Positions 38,966 through 48,907 of a DNA stretch of 64,000 bases are shown here, in pieces; position 1 is the first letter of the stretch; every line of letters starts with the position of its first letter. Source of the DNA: Oscillospiraceae bacterium (lineage in GTDB: Bacteria > Bacillota > Clostridia > Oscillospirales > CAG-272). The notes below the pieces were generated by a model, which saw only the letters and a list, made by a program, of their open reading frames with translations, was not told the DNA's origin and searched no databases. The DNA is taken from NCBI GenBank assembly GCA_015063485.1, contig SVUA01000003.1, positions 51,495 through 115,494 of the forward strand, in the 5' to 3' direction. Position numbers and translations under genes: made by a program.

Positions 38966-39775
38966 ATGAGTAATTTCAGAAAATTTACCGAGTTTTGCGC
39001 GGGAATTTCGGTGTTTGCCGCGATAATGTACGTTTTAAGGCAGTACCTTGAATATAACTTTAAAGACGTTGAATCAACGAAGGAAAAGCTTAAGATATTT
39101 TTCGACCCGTCCTCTTCAAGAGACTATCGCGGATATATACTTCTTGCCGCGCTTCTACTCTTAGCAATAGCGGTAAGCCTTGTGTTCAAGCGTGTTCCCG
39201 AGCTTTCGTTCTTTTTATCCGCGCTTCCTCTTCTTTACGTTATATATCTGTACGACGCGGGCAGACTTTACGAAAGACCTATGCTCTTTTTCTGCCTTTC
39301 GATAGTTCAGATAACGGGTAATCTCTTTGATTCGCTCAAGCTGTCCGAGAAAGGACGCAAATACAGTCCCGTCATCACCTCGTTTTTTGCCTCGCTGATT
39401 CCTCTGCTCTGCTGTCTTTTAACGCTCTGGAGAAAAGGAGAGGTAACAAATATCCCGCTCGACAAGCTATATCCATTCGACCTTGAGATAATGCGTAATA
39501 TTGACGATATAGACGTGTCTCTGTTTAAAACGATAGCTGTAATGTACGGAGTTATCCTGCTCATAAGCATTATCTTAAGAGGCGTTCACTTTATAGACTT
39601 TTTCCTATCTCTTGTTCCGCTTGTATTCGTTATATATAAGCAGTCGACCGAAGCTCTCGGTCCTCATCATGAAATAATAATGGCGGCGGCTATACTCTGC
39701 TCGATAACACACCTGTGCCTTACCGTCGGAGCGCGCTCGAAAGCCTTCTTAAAAGAAGGATCTCAAGATCTCTAA
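38966..39775 (+). CDS. Hypothetical polytopic membrane protein
   Basis: Multiple hydrophobic segments; start at MSNFRKF. Confidence 0.6.
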   Translation: MSNFRKFTEFCAGISVFAAIMYVLRQYLEYNFKDVESTKEKLKIFFDPSSSRDYRGYILLAALLLLAIAVSLVFKRVPELSFFLSALPLLYVIYLYDAGRLYERPMLFFCLSIVQITGNLFDSLKLSEKGRKYSPVITSFFASLIPLLCCLLTLWRKGEVTNIPLDKLYPFDLEIMRNIDDIDVSLFKTIAVMYGVILLISIILRGVHFIDFFLSLVPLVFVIYKQSTEALGPHHEIIMAAAILCSITHLCLTVGARSKAFLKEGSQDL

Positions 39776-39831
39776 AAATTGTAGATAACGGTTAAATCAA
39801 CCTATAAATAATAAAACGAAAGGACATTTCT

Positions 39832-41196
39832 ATGAAAATAATAAGAACTATTCCAAAAGAAAACAAATTTTTCGTCGAAGAAACAGTTGAAAACGGCAAC
39901 GTCCGCAAGAGCATTGAACGAGGCGTTATAAACGTATTTGACGAGTTCAAGTATCAAGAGGTGCTTGGATTTGGCGGCGCGTTTACCGAGGCTGCCGCGT
40001 ATAACTATTCTCTGCTAACAGACGAGCAGAAAAAAGACTTTATGGAAAAATATTTCGATAAAGAAAAAGGAATCGGCTATAATTTCTGCAGGACCTGTAT
40101 CAACTCCTGCGATTTTGCTATTGACATATATACCTACGTTGAGGACGGAGACGAAACTCTCGAAACGTTTAATATCGACCGCGACAGAAAATATATAATA
40201 CCGTTTATAAAGGATGCCCAAAAATACACTGGCGAGGAGCTTACGATATTCGCGTCTCCGTGGTCGCCCCCTGCGTATATGAAAGATAACAACTCCTCAA
40301 CAAACGGCGGAAAACTCAAGGAAGAATACAAGCCTATTTGGGCAAAATATTACGCTAAATACATAAAGGCTTTCAGAAACGAGGGCATAACCGTGTCCGC
40401 GATATCGGTACAGAACGAGCCCATAGCTTATCAGCCTTGGGAAAGCTGCTACTACTCTCCGGAGGACGAGCGCGATTTTGTCGAAAAACATCTCGCTCCC
40501 ACGCTTGATAGCGAAGGGCTTTCTGATATAAAGATAATAGTTTGGGATCACAACAAGGAGCGCGTGTACGACAGAGCAAAGCGCATATTTACATCGAAAG
40601 CCGTTGAGGAGCGCGTTTGGGCAGTCGGACACCATTGGTATTCGGGAGATCACTTTGACGGTCTGCGCCTCGTTCACGAAAGATTTAACAAGCCTCTCAT
40701 ATCAAGCGAGATATGCGGAATAATAACCGATAATGTTTTCAATATTGCTGAAAACTATGCAAAAGAGCTCTGCGGAGACTTTAATAACTTTACCGCCGCA
40801 TTTTGCGACTGGAATCTGCTCCTCAATGAAATAGGCGGTCCTTTCCACAACAGAGACAGAAGCTTGCCTGACACCGAAAAACTCGTTTACGAGAACAAGG
40901 GCGTCGGCTGTTACGCTCCCGTGCTCTACGATTCAAACAAAAAAGAACTCATCTACACGCCTATCTATTATTACATCGGTCATTTTTCGAAGTGCGTAAA
41001 GCGCGGCGCGCGCCGTATTGCTACAACGAAGTTTGCGGACAGTATTCAGACTTGCGCGTTTGAAAACCCCGATGGCTCTTTGGTAGTTGTAGTCGCAAAC
41101 ATCAGCGATAACGAGCTTCCCGCGGTTATAAGACATGAGGGCATCTGCACCTCACTTCCAATGCCCGCACACTCTATCGCAACGGTTCTTTTGTAA
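39832..41196 (+). CDS. Glycoside hydrolase family 30-like (glucosylceramidase-like)
   Basis: GFGGAFTEAAAYN, SPWSPPAYMKDN, VQNEPIAYQPWESC, SSEICG. Confidence 0.9.
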   Translation: MKIIRTIPKENKFFVEETVENGNVRKSIERGVINVFDEFKYQEVLGFGGAFTEAAAYNYSLLTDEQKKDFMEKYFDKEKGIGYNFCRTCINSCDFAIDIYTYVEDGDETLETFNIDRDRKYIIPFIKDAQKYTGEELTIFASPWSPPAYMKDNNSSTNGGKLKEEYKPIWAKYYAKYIKAFRNEGITVSAISVQNEPIAYQPWESCYYSPEDERDFVEKHLAPTLDSEGLSDIKIIVWDHNKERVYDRAKRIFTSKAVEERVWAVGHHWYSGDHFDGLRLVHERFNKPLISSEICGIITDNVFNIAENYAKELCGDFNNFTAAFCDWNLLLNEIGGPFHNRDRSLPDTEKLVYENKGVGCYAPVLYDSNKKELIYTPIYYYIGHFSKCVKRGARRIATTKFADSIQTCAFENPDGSLVVVVANISDNELPAVIRHEGICTSLPMPAHSIATVLL

Positions 41197-41202
41197 TAAA
41201 AT

Positions 41203-42552
41203 ATGATATTTACTAAAGACAGATCATTTTATAAAACGCTTATACTTCTCGCCATTCCGATAGCGCTTCAAAATCTCATCACCTTTTCGGTAAACCTTGC
41301 AGACGGAGTTATGGTCGGCGCGCTTGGAGATGCCGCGGTGTCGGGAATGTATATGGGCAACCAGATACAGACCTTGCTTCAGGTCGCAAACGCAGGAATA
41401 GAGGGTGCTATCCTTATTCTTGCGGCGCAGTATTGGGGGAAACGCGATACCTCGTCGATCCGAAAAATAGTTGCCATAGGCGCACGCTTTTCCCTTCTCG
41501 TTGGAATCGCACTTACAACGATTTGCGCCATATTTCCAAAAGAAGTCATCAGCCTATTCACTAAAGATATAACCACGATCCAAGCAGGTGCAGAATATTT
41601 GCGCATCGTCTGCTTCTCTTACGTGTTCTTCTGTATTACACAGTCGTTTATAGCCGCTATGCGAAGCGTTGAATCGGCAAGAATAGGACTTTACGTTTCT
41701 ATTTGCTCTCTTATAACGAACGTAGGACTTAATTATCTCCTCATATACGGAAAATTCGGTTTTCCCGCACTCGGCATAAAGGGTGCGGCTATCGCCACCG
41801 TGATATCCCGTATGGCAGAAACAGTAATTATCGTTCTTTACGTTTTCGTTATCGATAAAAAGCTCAAATTCAAAATCTCCGATATCTTCTCGTCGGATAA
41901 TCTATTGCTCAAGGATTTCGTAAGATACGGTGCGCCTATAATAGCAGGACAACTCGTATGGGCAACGAATATGCTGGCAAGCTCTGCTATCATGGGCAGA
42001 CAGACTGCTATCGGTGCGGTGGCGGCGATGAGCATAGCCGGTACGCTAAATAACCTCGCATACGTCGTAATGAATGGTATGTCGGGTGCTGTCGGTATCA
42101 TCACGGGCAAAACGATCGGCGCTGGCAAAGAGGACAAAATGCGTGAATACGCAAAGACCGTGCAAATGCTCTTTCTTATGCTCGGTATAGTTACGGGAGC
42201 AGCGGTATTTTTGCTCAAAGAACCTTTTATATCACTATATGCGGTAAGCGATGCGGCAAAAGCCGAAGCCGTAAAATATATCAACGTGTTATCGGTAACT
42301 ATCATCGGAACGTGCTACCAAGCCGCCTGCCTTTTCGGACTTGTAAAAAGCGGAGGAGATATCTCTTTCGTTTTCAAAAACGATTTTATATTCGTATTTC
42401 TCATAGTGCTTCCGTCAGCTATCATAGCAACGGTGTTTGGCGCTCCCGCATGGGTCGTGTTCGCGTGCCTCAAATGTGATCAGATACTAAAATGCTTCGT
42501 TGCTATTGTTAAAGTTAATAGCTATAATTGGATGAAAAATCTAACAAGATAA
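41203..42552 (+). CDS. MATE family efflux transporter
   Basis: ALQNLITFSVNLADGVMVGALGDAAVSGM; polytopic. Confidence 0.9.
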   Translation: MIFTKDRSFYKTLILLAIPIALQNLITFSVNLADGVMVGALGDAAVSGMYMGNQIQTLLQVANAGIEGAILILAAQYWGKRDTSSIRKIVAIGARFSLLVGIALTTICAIFPKEVISLFTKDITTIQAGAEYLRIVCFSYVFFCITQSFIAAMRSVESARIGLYVSICSLITNVGLNYLLIYGKFGFPALGIKGAAIATVISRMAETVIIVLYVFVIDKKLKFKISDIFSSDNLLLKDFVRYGAPIIAGQLVWATNMLASSAIMGRQTAIGAVAAMSIAGTLNNLAYVVMNGMSGAVGIITGKTIGAGKEDKMREYAKTVQMLFLMLGIVTGAAVFLLKEPFISLYAVSDAAKAEAVKYINVLSVTIIGTCYQAACLFGLVKSGGDISFVFKNDFIFVFLIVLPSAIIATVFGAPAWVVFACLKCDQILKCFVAIVKVNSYNWMKNLTR

Positions 42553-42555
42553 AAC

Positions 42556-42590
42556 AACGGCTCTGCGCGGATATCCCACGCAGAGCCGTT
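42556..42590. terminator. Rho-independent terminator
   Basis: AACGGCTCTGCG...CGCAGAGCCGTT. Confidence 0.85.
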
Positions 42591-42613
42591 TTGTATCTTT
42601 CTTATAGTAATTT

Positions 42614-43579
42614 TTAATCAAGAAGCTGCGACATAAAGCGGAAAACAATATCTTCATGTCCCTTCAAGCCCTCGTGCCCATAATCGGGATATATAACGAC
42701 CTGCTTTTCCGAGGTTATCTTGTTATACATCGCAAACTGCGTAGAGGGAGGACAGGTAGTATCCATCAAGCCCGTTGCCATTAACACCTTTGCTCGAATC
42801 CTTGGCGCTAGATACTGAATGTCGATATATCCGAGCTTTGTAAATATTTCTTCCTCGCGCGAGTGTGTGGGATCGAAATGGCGGAAGTAATATCTGAGTC
42901 CTTCATACGCGCCCTTGTTGAGATCCATTTCAAACACGCGCTTATAGTCGGACAAATAAGGGTATGTAGGAGCGCAAAGACGAATAGAAGGAACTAACGC
43001 GGCGCACGCAACGGTAAGCGCGCCGCCCTGTGAGCCTCCCATAGCACCAACTCTTTTCTCATCAACATAATCGAGTCCCATAATTATGCGAGCAAGCATA
43101 GCGGTATCAAGAAAAAGCTCTCGGCAATGCAGATCCTTAGGATCTCCGTCAAGACCTCTTACAAACTGCGTAGTGTGCGTAGTTCCAAGAGTTCCGCCTA
43201 CGTCTGTCGATCTTCCGCCTTGTCCGCGGCAATCCATACTTGCAATGACAAAGCCCTCGCAAGCATAGCGCAAAAGCGAGTTCCATTCACCGCCGTCACC
43301 GGAAAGCCCATGGAATTTCAAAATAGCGGGAGCTTTTCCCTCAAGCTTTTTAGGCCTTGCGACTTTTGCGTAAATTCTCGCGCCCTTGGTAGATGTGAAT
43401 GTCAGTTCAAAAAAGTCCGCAACTCTTGATGGAAAGTCGTACGGCTTGAACTCCGCGTTCGGCTCTATTGAATTCATCTCGGCAAGAGCTTCGTTCCAAA
43501 ATTCGTCAAAATCGGCAGGACGAGGATTTCTGCCATTATATTCTTTTAATTTTTCAACAGACATATCAACGCATGCCAT
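42614..43579 (-). CDS. Acetylxylan esterase/cephalosporin-C deacetylase-like (CE7)
   Basis: RPADFDEFWNEAL, GGSQGGALT, MDTTCPPSTQFAMYN, YPDYGHEG. Confidence 0.88.
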   Translation of the reverse strand: MACVDMSVEKLKEYNGRNPRPADFDEFWNEALAEMNSIEPNAEFKPYDFPSRVADFFELTFTSTKGARIYAKVARPKKLEGKAPAILKFHGLSGDGGEWNSLLRYACEGFVIASMDCRGQGGRSTDVGGTLGTTHTTQFVRGLDGDPKDLHCRELFLDTAMLARIIMGLDYVDEKRVGAMGGSQGGALTVACAALVPSIRLCAPTYPYLSDYKRVFEMDLNKGAYEGLRYYFRHFDPTHSREEEIFTKLGYIDIQYLAPRIRAKVLMATGLMDTTCPPSTQFAMYNKITSEKQVVIYPDYGHEGLKGHEDIVFRFMSQLLD

Positions 43580-43693
43580 ATTTGTATTCTCCTTTTCAGG
43601 TGATTTTTTATTGTTTTAATATTATATCTCAAGTAAATTCTAAAGTCAATACCCTTTTGTTTTTTCGTATCACATAATACATTTTAAATTTAA

Positions 43694-43956
43694 AATTTTG
43701 ATTTGTCGGGGAGGACGCGATTACTTTCTTTTTCGCGAAAAAGAAAGTGGAGTTGCAAGCAACTCTGTCAAAGAAAAAGCAATACAAAAAATTATTATGT
43801 AGCCATTATGGCTATGCAAAACCTTATTTTTGAAAGTTTTTTGAGGGAGTTTGAGGGAGCGAGCATGAACTTTGTTCATGCCCCGTAGCGAAGCGAAGGA
43901 GTTTTTCAAAAAAGTTCCCTCATCGCGTCCCCCTCGCCACCGACTAACCGCAATTT
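43694..43956. repeat. Dispersed intergenic element, copy 7, containing a second nested GAGGACGCG...CGCGTCCCCC element
   Basis: Left TTTTGATTTGTCGG, right CCACCGACTAACCGCAATTT; inner palindrome 43723-43748. Confidence 0.65.
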
Positions 43957-43970
43957 ATTTAAACAACAGA

Positions 43971-44003
43971 CCCACGGCTCTGCGAGATGCGCAGAGCCGT
44001 GGG
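43971..44003. terminator. Rho-independent terminator
   Basis: CCCACGGCTCTGCG...CGCAGAGCCGTGGG. Confidence 0.8.
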
Positions 44004-44008
44004 GTTGT

Positions 44009-44149
44009 TTATAAATTCACCGTCTTATACGACTTGCCGTCAAGGTCGCAAAACGTAAGTATTCTGTTTTCATAAATGATATAGCTCTTCGCCGAATTTT
44101 CCTTGAGTATCGACACAGAGCCGGAATTTACATAAAGATTTCCGTCTGC
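44009..44149 (-). pseudogene. Truncated duplicate of yfcE-like phosphodiesterase 3' end
   Basis: GNLYVNSGSVSILKENSAKSYIIYENRILTFCDLDGKSYKTVNL* vs C-terminus of 47045-47602. Confidence 0.85.
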
Positions 44150-44152
44150 GTA

Positions 44153-45856
44153 TCACTTCTGGTGTTTCTGTTGAGACGGTCCCTTATTGGGGGCTCCCGT
44201 AAATTCGATATCCTCGGGAGACGGATAGTATTTCGGCTTCGTAAGATCGCGCTGATAAAGTCTTATGTGCTCCCCCTTAGGCAAAAGCTCGATCATGTCG
44301 CCTCCGCGCCAAAACTCCGTATATTCTCTACCCGCAAAGAACTCCTTTTTCTCTACAGTCTGCATCGAAAATACGAGTTCAAGAATGTCTCCCACATTCA
44401 AGTTCTTTACATATACTGTATCTTCATTCATACAGATCTCCGCAGGTTTTCCGTTCAACAGCAGACTCCACTCGCTTCCCATCCAATCGTAAAGGCGGAA
44501 GCCTGCGTTCATAGCTGTCCTTGCTTCAAATCGGATATTACCGTTATCAGGCATTTCATCGCAAAGGCTCCATGCCTCCGTCTCTTTTTTGGTATGGATA
44601 TTGACGATCAATACACCGTTCTCGTCCGTAACGATATTATCCCACAGGATGCCGAGCGCGATCGGTCCCGTTCCAACGCAGCAGCCCGCAATAGAACGAA
44701 AGCGCGTCAAGGAGATACTATTCGGCTCGGAACCGCCCGTATATCCGCCAAGTAATCGCTTATCAAGATCGTGATAGGTCTTTCCGTCCTTGTCGGGCAG
44801 TGTGTTGTCAACTGTCACGTATCCCGTATATTTTATCTGATTTTCCGAGAGCTGATTTCTACCGAAACGATTTAGATCGTCCCAATATTCGCTCTTTCCG
44901 CAAAGTATCAACTCATAAGAACAAAGAATCATATCCTTGATACAGCAGGTCTCGCAATGCTCCTCCGATTGATCCATCCATTGCGCGTATTCGGGCACCC
45001 AGCCAAACGAGGAGGTCAGAGAGCGAGTATACTTATATATCCTCTCACCCGCATTCAAATAGCTTTCCTCACCCGTAACTCTGCCAAGATAGATAAGCCC
45101 CGCCGCTACCCAGCACGCCGAATGAACGTGTCCGAAATATTCGTACTTGTAATTGAAGTAACGTGACGGACCGAGTAAATAATTGGCAATACCTCTCGCA
45201 AGATCAAGCGCCGTATCATCGTTTGCGATTACGAAACGATCGACAAGCGCGTGGAGCATTACTGCGTTACGGATCGCTTGCTCTCCGCGTCCTGTATGGC
45301 GGCTGAGATCAAATCCGCCATCCATAAGATATACGTCGTTCGGAAATTCGTATATCGGCTTTTTCTCATAGGAATCCCCCGACCAGAAAGTCTTGACCTT
45401 TCGCTCGATTACAAGAGAACGCATGCCTCTTACAAGCTCTGATGCTCTTTTTTCAGCCTCTGTGTCATTAGGATCATTTCGTACCATTCGGTTAAGCGCG
45501 GGCAGAATATACCCCATCTCGTGAAAAGAGGAGTGCATCGTATGCGTCCACGGATATTTTTTGTGATAACGCAGACCGTGTTCTCCCCAACACGACAGCA
45601 CTTGACGGCGAAATCCGTCGTAAAGCTCATCTGATTTATCCGAGCTTCCCAATATTCCTATCAGGCTGTCGACAGCTTCAAACCACGAGCCGACAAGTTC
45701 TGCATCGTCCACACGGCAGTGCTCCGCCTCTGCGGGCTTTTTGTGTGGCAAGGTCAGCCAGAACGGTAAGTAATCGTATGCCCTGTCGGTCATTCCGTCA
45801 ATGTAATTCAGTGCCAGCTTTGCGTCCTCTTTCAGATCATATTGCTGATATTTCAT
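44153..45856 (-). CDS. Six-hairpin glycosidase-like/DUF1680-like (GH127-type) protein
   Basis: EHCETCCIKDMILCSYELI, alpha-barrel pattern; adjacent AraC regulator. Confidence 0.7.
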   Translation of the reverse strand: MKYQQYDLKEDAKLALNYIDGMTDRAYDYLPFWLTLPHKKPAEAEHCRVDDAELVGSWFEAVDSLIGILGSSDKSDELYDGFRRQVLSCWGEHGLRYHKKYPWTHTMHSSFHEMGYILPALNRMVRNDPNDTEAEKRASELVRGMRSLVIERKVKTFWSGDSYEKKPIYEFPNDVYLMDGGFDLSRHTGRGEQAIRNAVMLHALVDRFVIANDDTALDLARGIANYLLGPSRYFNYKYEYFGHVHSACWVAAGLIYLGRVTGEESYLNAGERIYKYTRSLTSSFGWVPEYAQWMDQSEEHCETCCIKDMILCSYELILCGKSEYWDDLNRFGRNQLSENQIKYTGYVTVDNTLPDKDGKTYHDLDKRLLGGYTGGSEPNSISLTRFRSIAGCCVGTGPIALGILWDNIVTDENGVLIVNIHTKKETEAWSLCDEMPDNGNIRFEARTAMNAGFRLYDWMGSEWSLLLNGKPAEICMNEDTVYVKNLNVGDILELVFSMQTVEKKEFFAGREYTEFWRGGDMIELLPKGEHIRLYQRDLTKPKYYPSPEDIEFTGAPNKGPSQQKHQK

Positions 45857-46827
45857 ATAATCGTATCCCTCTCATTCATTTTTTTAATATATGATAACGG
45901 AGAAAGACCAATCTGCTTTTTAAAGGTATTGGAAAAATGGTTGGCGTTATTGAAGCCCACCGCGCTCCATATATGCTTAAGCATTCGCTCGCTCTCCGTA
46001 TCTATCATTTCTCTTGCCCTCTCAATACGGCAAATGTTCAAATATTCCTTAAAGGATCTGTTAAAGCAGCTCTTGAACAGACGGCAAAAATGTCCCGTAC
46101 TGTATCCGAAATACGCTGATATCTCCTCGGTCGATATACTGCGGCTTATATTTTCGTCTATAAACGAAGAAACTCTTGTCATAAACTCATACTGATAAGG
46201 AATGGCATCCTTATCCTCGGCTTCAAGCTTATCTCTTACAAGAACGGAATACATTCTGACAAGTTCGCCAAATACCGCAATGGGCCACTCTGTACGGCGT
46301 TGCTCCGCCTGCTCGATGATAGCATCTATACAATCACACAATTCTGCACTGCACGACTGCTCATGCGAGATAAAATTAGAAAAGCGAAGTCGGCGCAGCT
46401 TATCAAACAAAAGCTTATTGTTTCCTTTCTCTGCGGGAAAGAGATCGGTCGGCTGAAAAATAAGACACACCCTCGAAAATTCCGCCGTTTCATCAGGTAA
46501 GTAGATACCGTGATTCTCAAACGGGTTTACAATCAGTATATCGTTTTCCGTTACCGAATACGTTTTGTTTTTTATTATCACGTTCGCATTTCCTCGGCAG
46601 ATACGCAATATCTCGATTCCCTCGTGAAAATGGTATGGAGAAAGAGCGTAATCCGTGCTCAAGAATCGGCTCATGGAGCTGAGCATGTAATTCTTATTCG
46701 GGCGAATCACGTTGTTGAACGATATCAAAGGAGTTCGTATGCGGTCTTTATAATCGTCCTTGAGTATGCACATCGGCATAACTGAAAAATCGTCCAAATT
46801 TATACGTTTATATTGATGGTCGCTCAT
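45853..46827 (-). CDS. AraC family transcriptional regulator with cupin-like N-terminus
   Basis: YHFHEGIEILRI; EEISAYFGYSTGHFCRLFKSCFNRSFKEYLN. Confidence 0.9.
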   Translation of the reverse strand: MSDHQYKRINLDDFSVMPMCILKDDYKDRIRTPLISFNNVIRPNKNYMLSSMSRFLSTDYALSPYHFHEGIEILRICRGNANVIIKNKTYSVTENDILIVNPFENHGIYLPDETAEFSRVCLIFQPTDLFPAEKGNNKLLFDKLRRLRFSNFISHEQSCSAELCDCIDAIIEQAEQRRTEWPIAVFGELVRMYSVLVRDKLEAEDKDAIPYQYEFMTRVSSFIDENISRSISTEEISAYFGYSTGHFCRLFKSCFNRSFKEYLNICRIERAREMIDTESERMLKHIWSAVGFNNANHFSNTFKKQIGLSPLSYIKKMNERDTII

Positions 46828-47044
46828 AAATCTCCCCTCCGTTTTTTATCACAATGAAAGAATAACACACATCTCAAAAAAAGTCAACTTAAAGCAGTAA
46901 GAATATCAGTCTACTTCAAAAACATATCAAGCTATTTCAATATCTTTTCCCACTCTATATAAAAAGACACTTGCGAAAAATATCCTGCAAGTGCCTTGAA
47001 ATGAATTTATATTATATTCATTATATTTATTGTATATATTGATT

Positions 47045-47602
47045 CTATAATGTTACCGTCTTATAGACCTTTCCGTCAAGGTCGCAGAAGTTAAGCGTTC
47101 TGTTTTCATAAATGATATAGCTTTTCTCCGAATTTTCCTTGGGTATCGAAACAGAGCCGGGGTTTACGTAGAGATTGCCCTCACCAAACGGCTCGCACAC
47201 AGGGATATGCGTATGTCCGTGCAAAAGGATATCGCCCTTTTTGAGCGGCGGCAACGCACCCGTATTGAATTCATGTCCGTGGGTTGCAAAAAAGGTCAAA
47301 CCGTCGGCGCAAAGATACGCGTACGAGGCAAGAACAGGAAACGAAAGCACCATTTGGTCGACTTCGGTATCGCAATTCCCTCTCACGCAAAGTATCTCAT
47401 CTTTTATACCGTTAAGAAGCTCGATCACTTTCTTCGGCGCGTAACCGCTTGGCAAGTCGTTTCTCGGCCCGTGATAAAGTATATCTCCAAGCAATATCAA
47501 TCTTTCCGCTCCGCTCTCTCGGTATCTCTCTATAAGCTTTTCGGTACATTCCGCGTCACCGTGAATATCGGACGCTATAAGCCATTTCACACGCTTGATC
47601 AT
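47045..47602 (-). CDS. yfcE: YfcE-type metallophosphodiesterase
   Basis: ASDIHGDAECTEKLIE, LGDILYHGPRN, RGNCD, THGH, LHGHTHIP, NPGSVSIPK. Confidence 0.9.
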   Translation of the reverse strand: MIKRVKWLIASDIHGDAECTEKLIERYRESGAERLILLGDILYHGPRNDLPSGYAPKKVIELLNGIKDEILCVRGNCDTEVDQMVLSFPVLASYAYLCADGLTFFATHGHEFNTGALPPLKKGDILLHGHTHIPVCEPFGEGNLYVNPGSVSIPKENSEKSYIIYENRTLNFCDLDGKVYKTVTL

Positions 47603-48849
47603 CTGACACTTCCCTCGCCGTCGATAAGATATTTTTCGGTCGTAAGCGCAGACAAGCCCATAGGACCTCTTACGTGAAGCTTCTGCGTTGAAATGCCTAT
47701 CTCCGCGCCAAAGCCGAACTCTCCGCCGTCGGTAAAGCGAGTGGACGCGTTTACGTAAACAGCCGCGGAGTTTACCTCGCGCTGAAATCTCTCGCCGTGA
47801 GCCTTATCCCCCGTAACTATCGCTTCGCTATGTCCCGTACTGTATTTATTGACGTGAACTATGGCGTCGGTAAGAGTGTCTACCACGCGAACTGCCACAA
47901 TATAGTCGTTGTATTCGGTGTAAAAATCCTCTTCGGTAGCTTCTGTCGCGTCGGGGATAAGAACGCGTGTCTTTGCGCAGCCGCGTATCTCAACGTCAAA
48001 ATTCTTCATTTTCTCCGCAAACGCAGGTAAAAATTTTGCCGCAACACCCGCGTGAACGAGAACCGTCTCTATTGCATTGCATACTGACGGGCGGCTGCAC
48101 TTTGCATTGACCGCAATATTTAGCGCCATTTCCATATCGGCGCTATCGTCAACATAAAGATGGCAGTTGCCCGCTCCCGTTTCGATAACGGGTACTTTAG
48201 CGTTCTCAACAACGCTCTTTATAAGACCCTTGCCGCCGCGCGGGATAAGAACGTCTACCTTTCCGCGCATCGTCATAAGGATATTCGCGCTCTCGCGCTC
48301 GGTAGAGGTAACAAGCTCGATACAGTGCGGATCAAATTCGCAGGAGTCAAGAGCTTTTTTCATGACCGAAACGAGAGCGGTATTGGTGCATATCGCTTCC
48401 TTGCCTCCGCGAAGAACGACAGCGTTACCCGTTTTGAGACAAAGAGCCGCGGAATCAACAGTCACGTTAGGACGCGCCTCGTAAATGATAGCCACCACGC
48501 CGAGCGGAACGCGTACACGTTTAATGTGTAAGCCCGACGGACGCTCCCACGCGTCTCCCGTTCCGATAGGGTCGTCAAGCTTCGTTACGTCAACGAGGGA
48601 TGCGCATATACCCTCTATGCGCTTTTCGTTGAGCATCAGTCTGTCTATCATCGCCTTTGCAACGCCGTTAGACTCTGCCGCCTCAAGATCGCGCTTGTTT
48701 TCATTTACTATCGTTTCTGTGTTTTCGCGCAAAGCCTCGGCTATCTTCAAAAGAGCCGCGTTCTTTTGCTCCGTACTTGCAAGCGCGAGCTTTGCCGCAG
48801 CCGCCTGCGCGTTATTGCATAAGCTTTCTATCTGTTCGTAAAGCTCCAT
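47599..48849 (-). CDS. proA: Gamma-glutamyl phosphate reductase
   Basis: RVPLGVVAIIYEARPNVTVD, SVCNAIETVLVHA, GAEIGISTQKLHVRGPMGL. Confidence 0.95.
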   Translation of the reverse strand: MELYEQIESLCNNAQAAAAKLALASTEQKNAALLKIAEALRENTETIVNENKRDLEAAESNGVAKAMIDRLMLNEKRIEGICASLVDVTKLDDPIGTGDAWERPSGLHIKRVRVPLGVVAIIYEARPNVTVDSAALCLKTGNAVVLRGGKEAICTNTALVSVMKKALDSCEFDPHCIELVTSTERESANILMTMRGKVDVLIPRGGKGLIKSVVENAKVPVIETGAGNCHLYVDDSADMEMALNIAVNAKCSRPSVCNAIETVLVHAGVAAKFLPAFAEKMKNFDVEIRGCAKTRVLIPDATEATEEDFYTEYNDYIVAVRVVDTLTDAIVHVNKYSTGHSEAIVTGDKAHGERFQREVNSAAVYVNASTRFTDGGEFGFGAEIGISTQKLHVRGPMGLSALTTEKYLIDGEGSVR

Positions 48850-48907
48850 AATTAAAAACCGTCCTTAAATTTTATTTCTTGATCGATGTATCATAAAACA
48901 ATTAACT

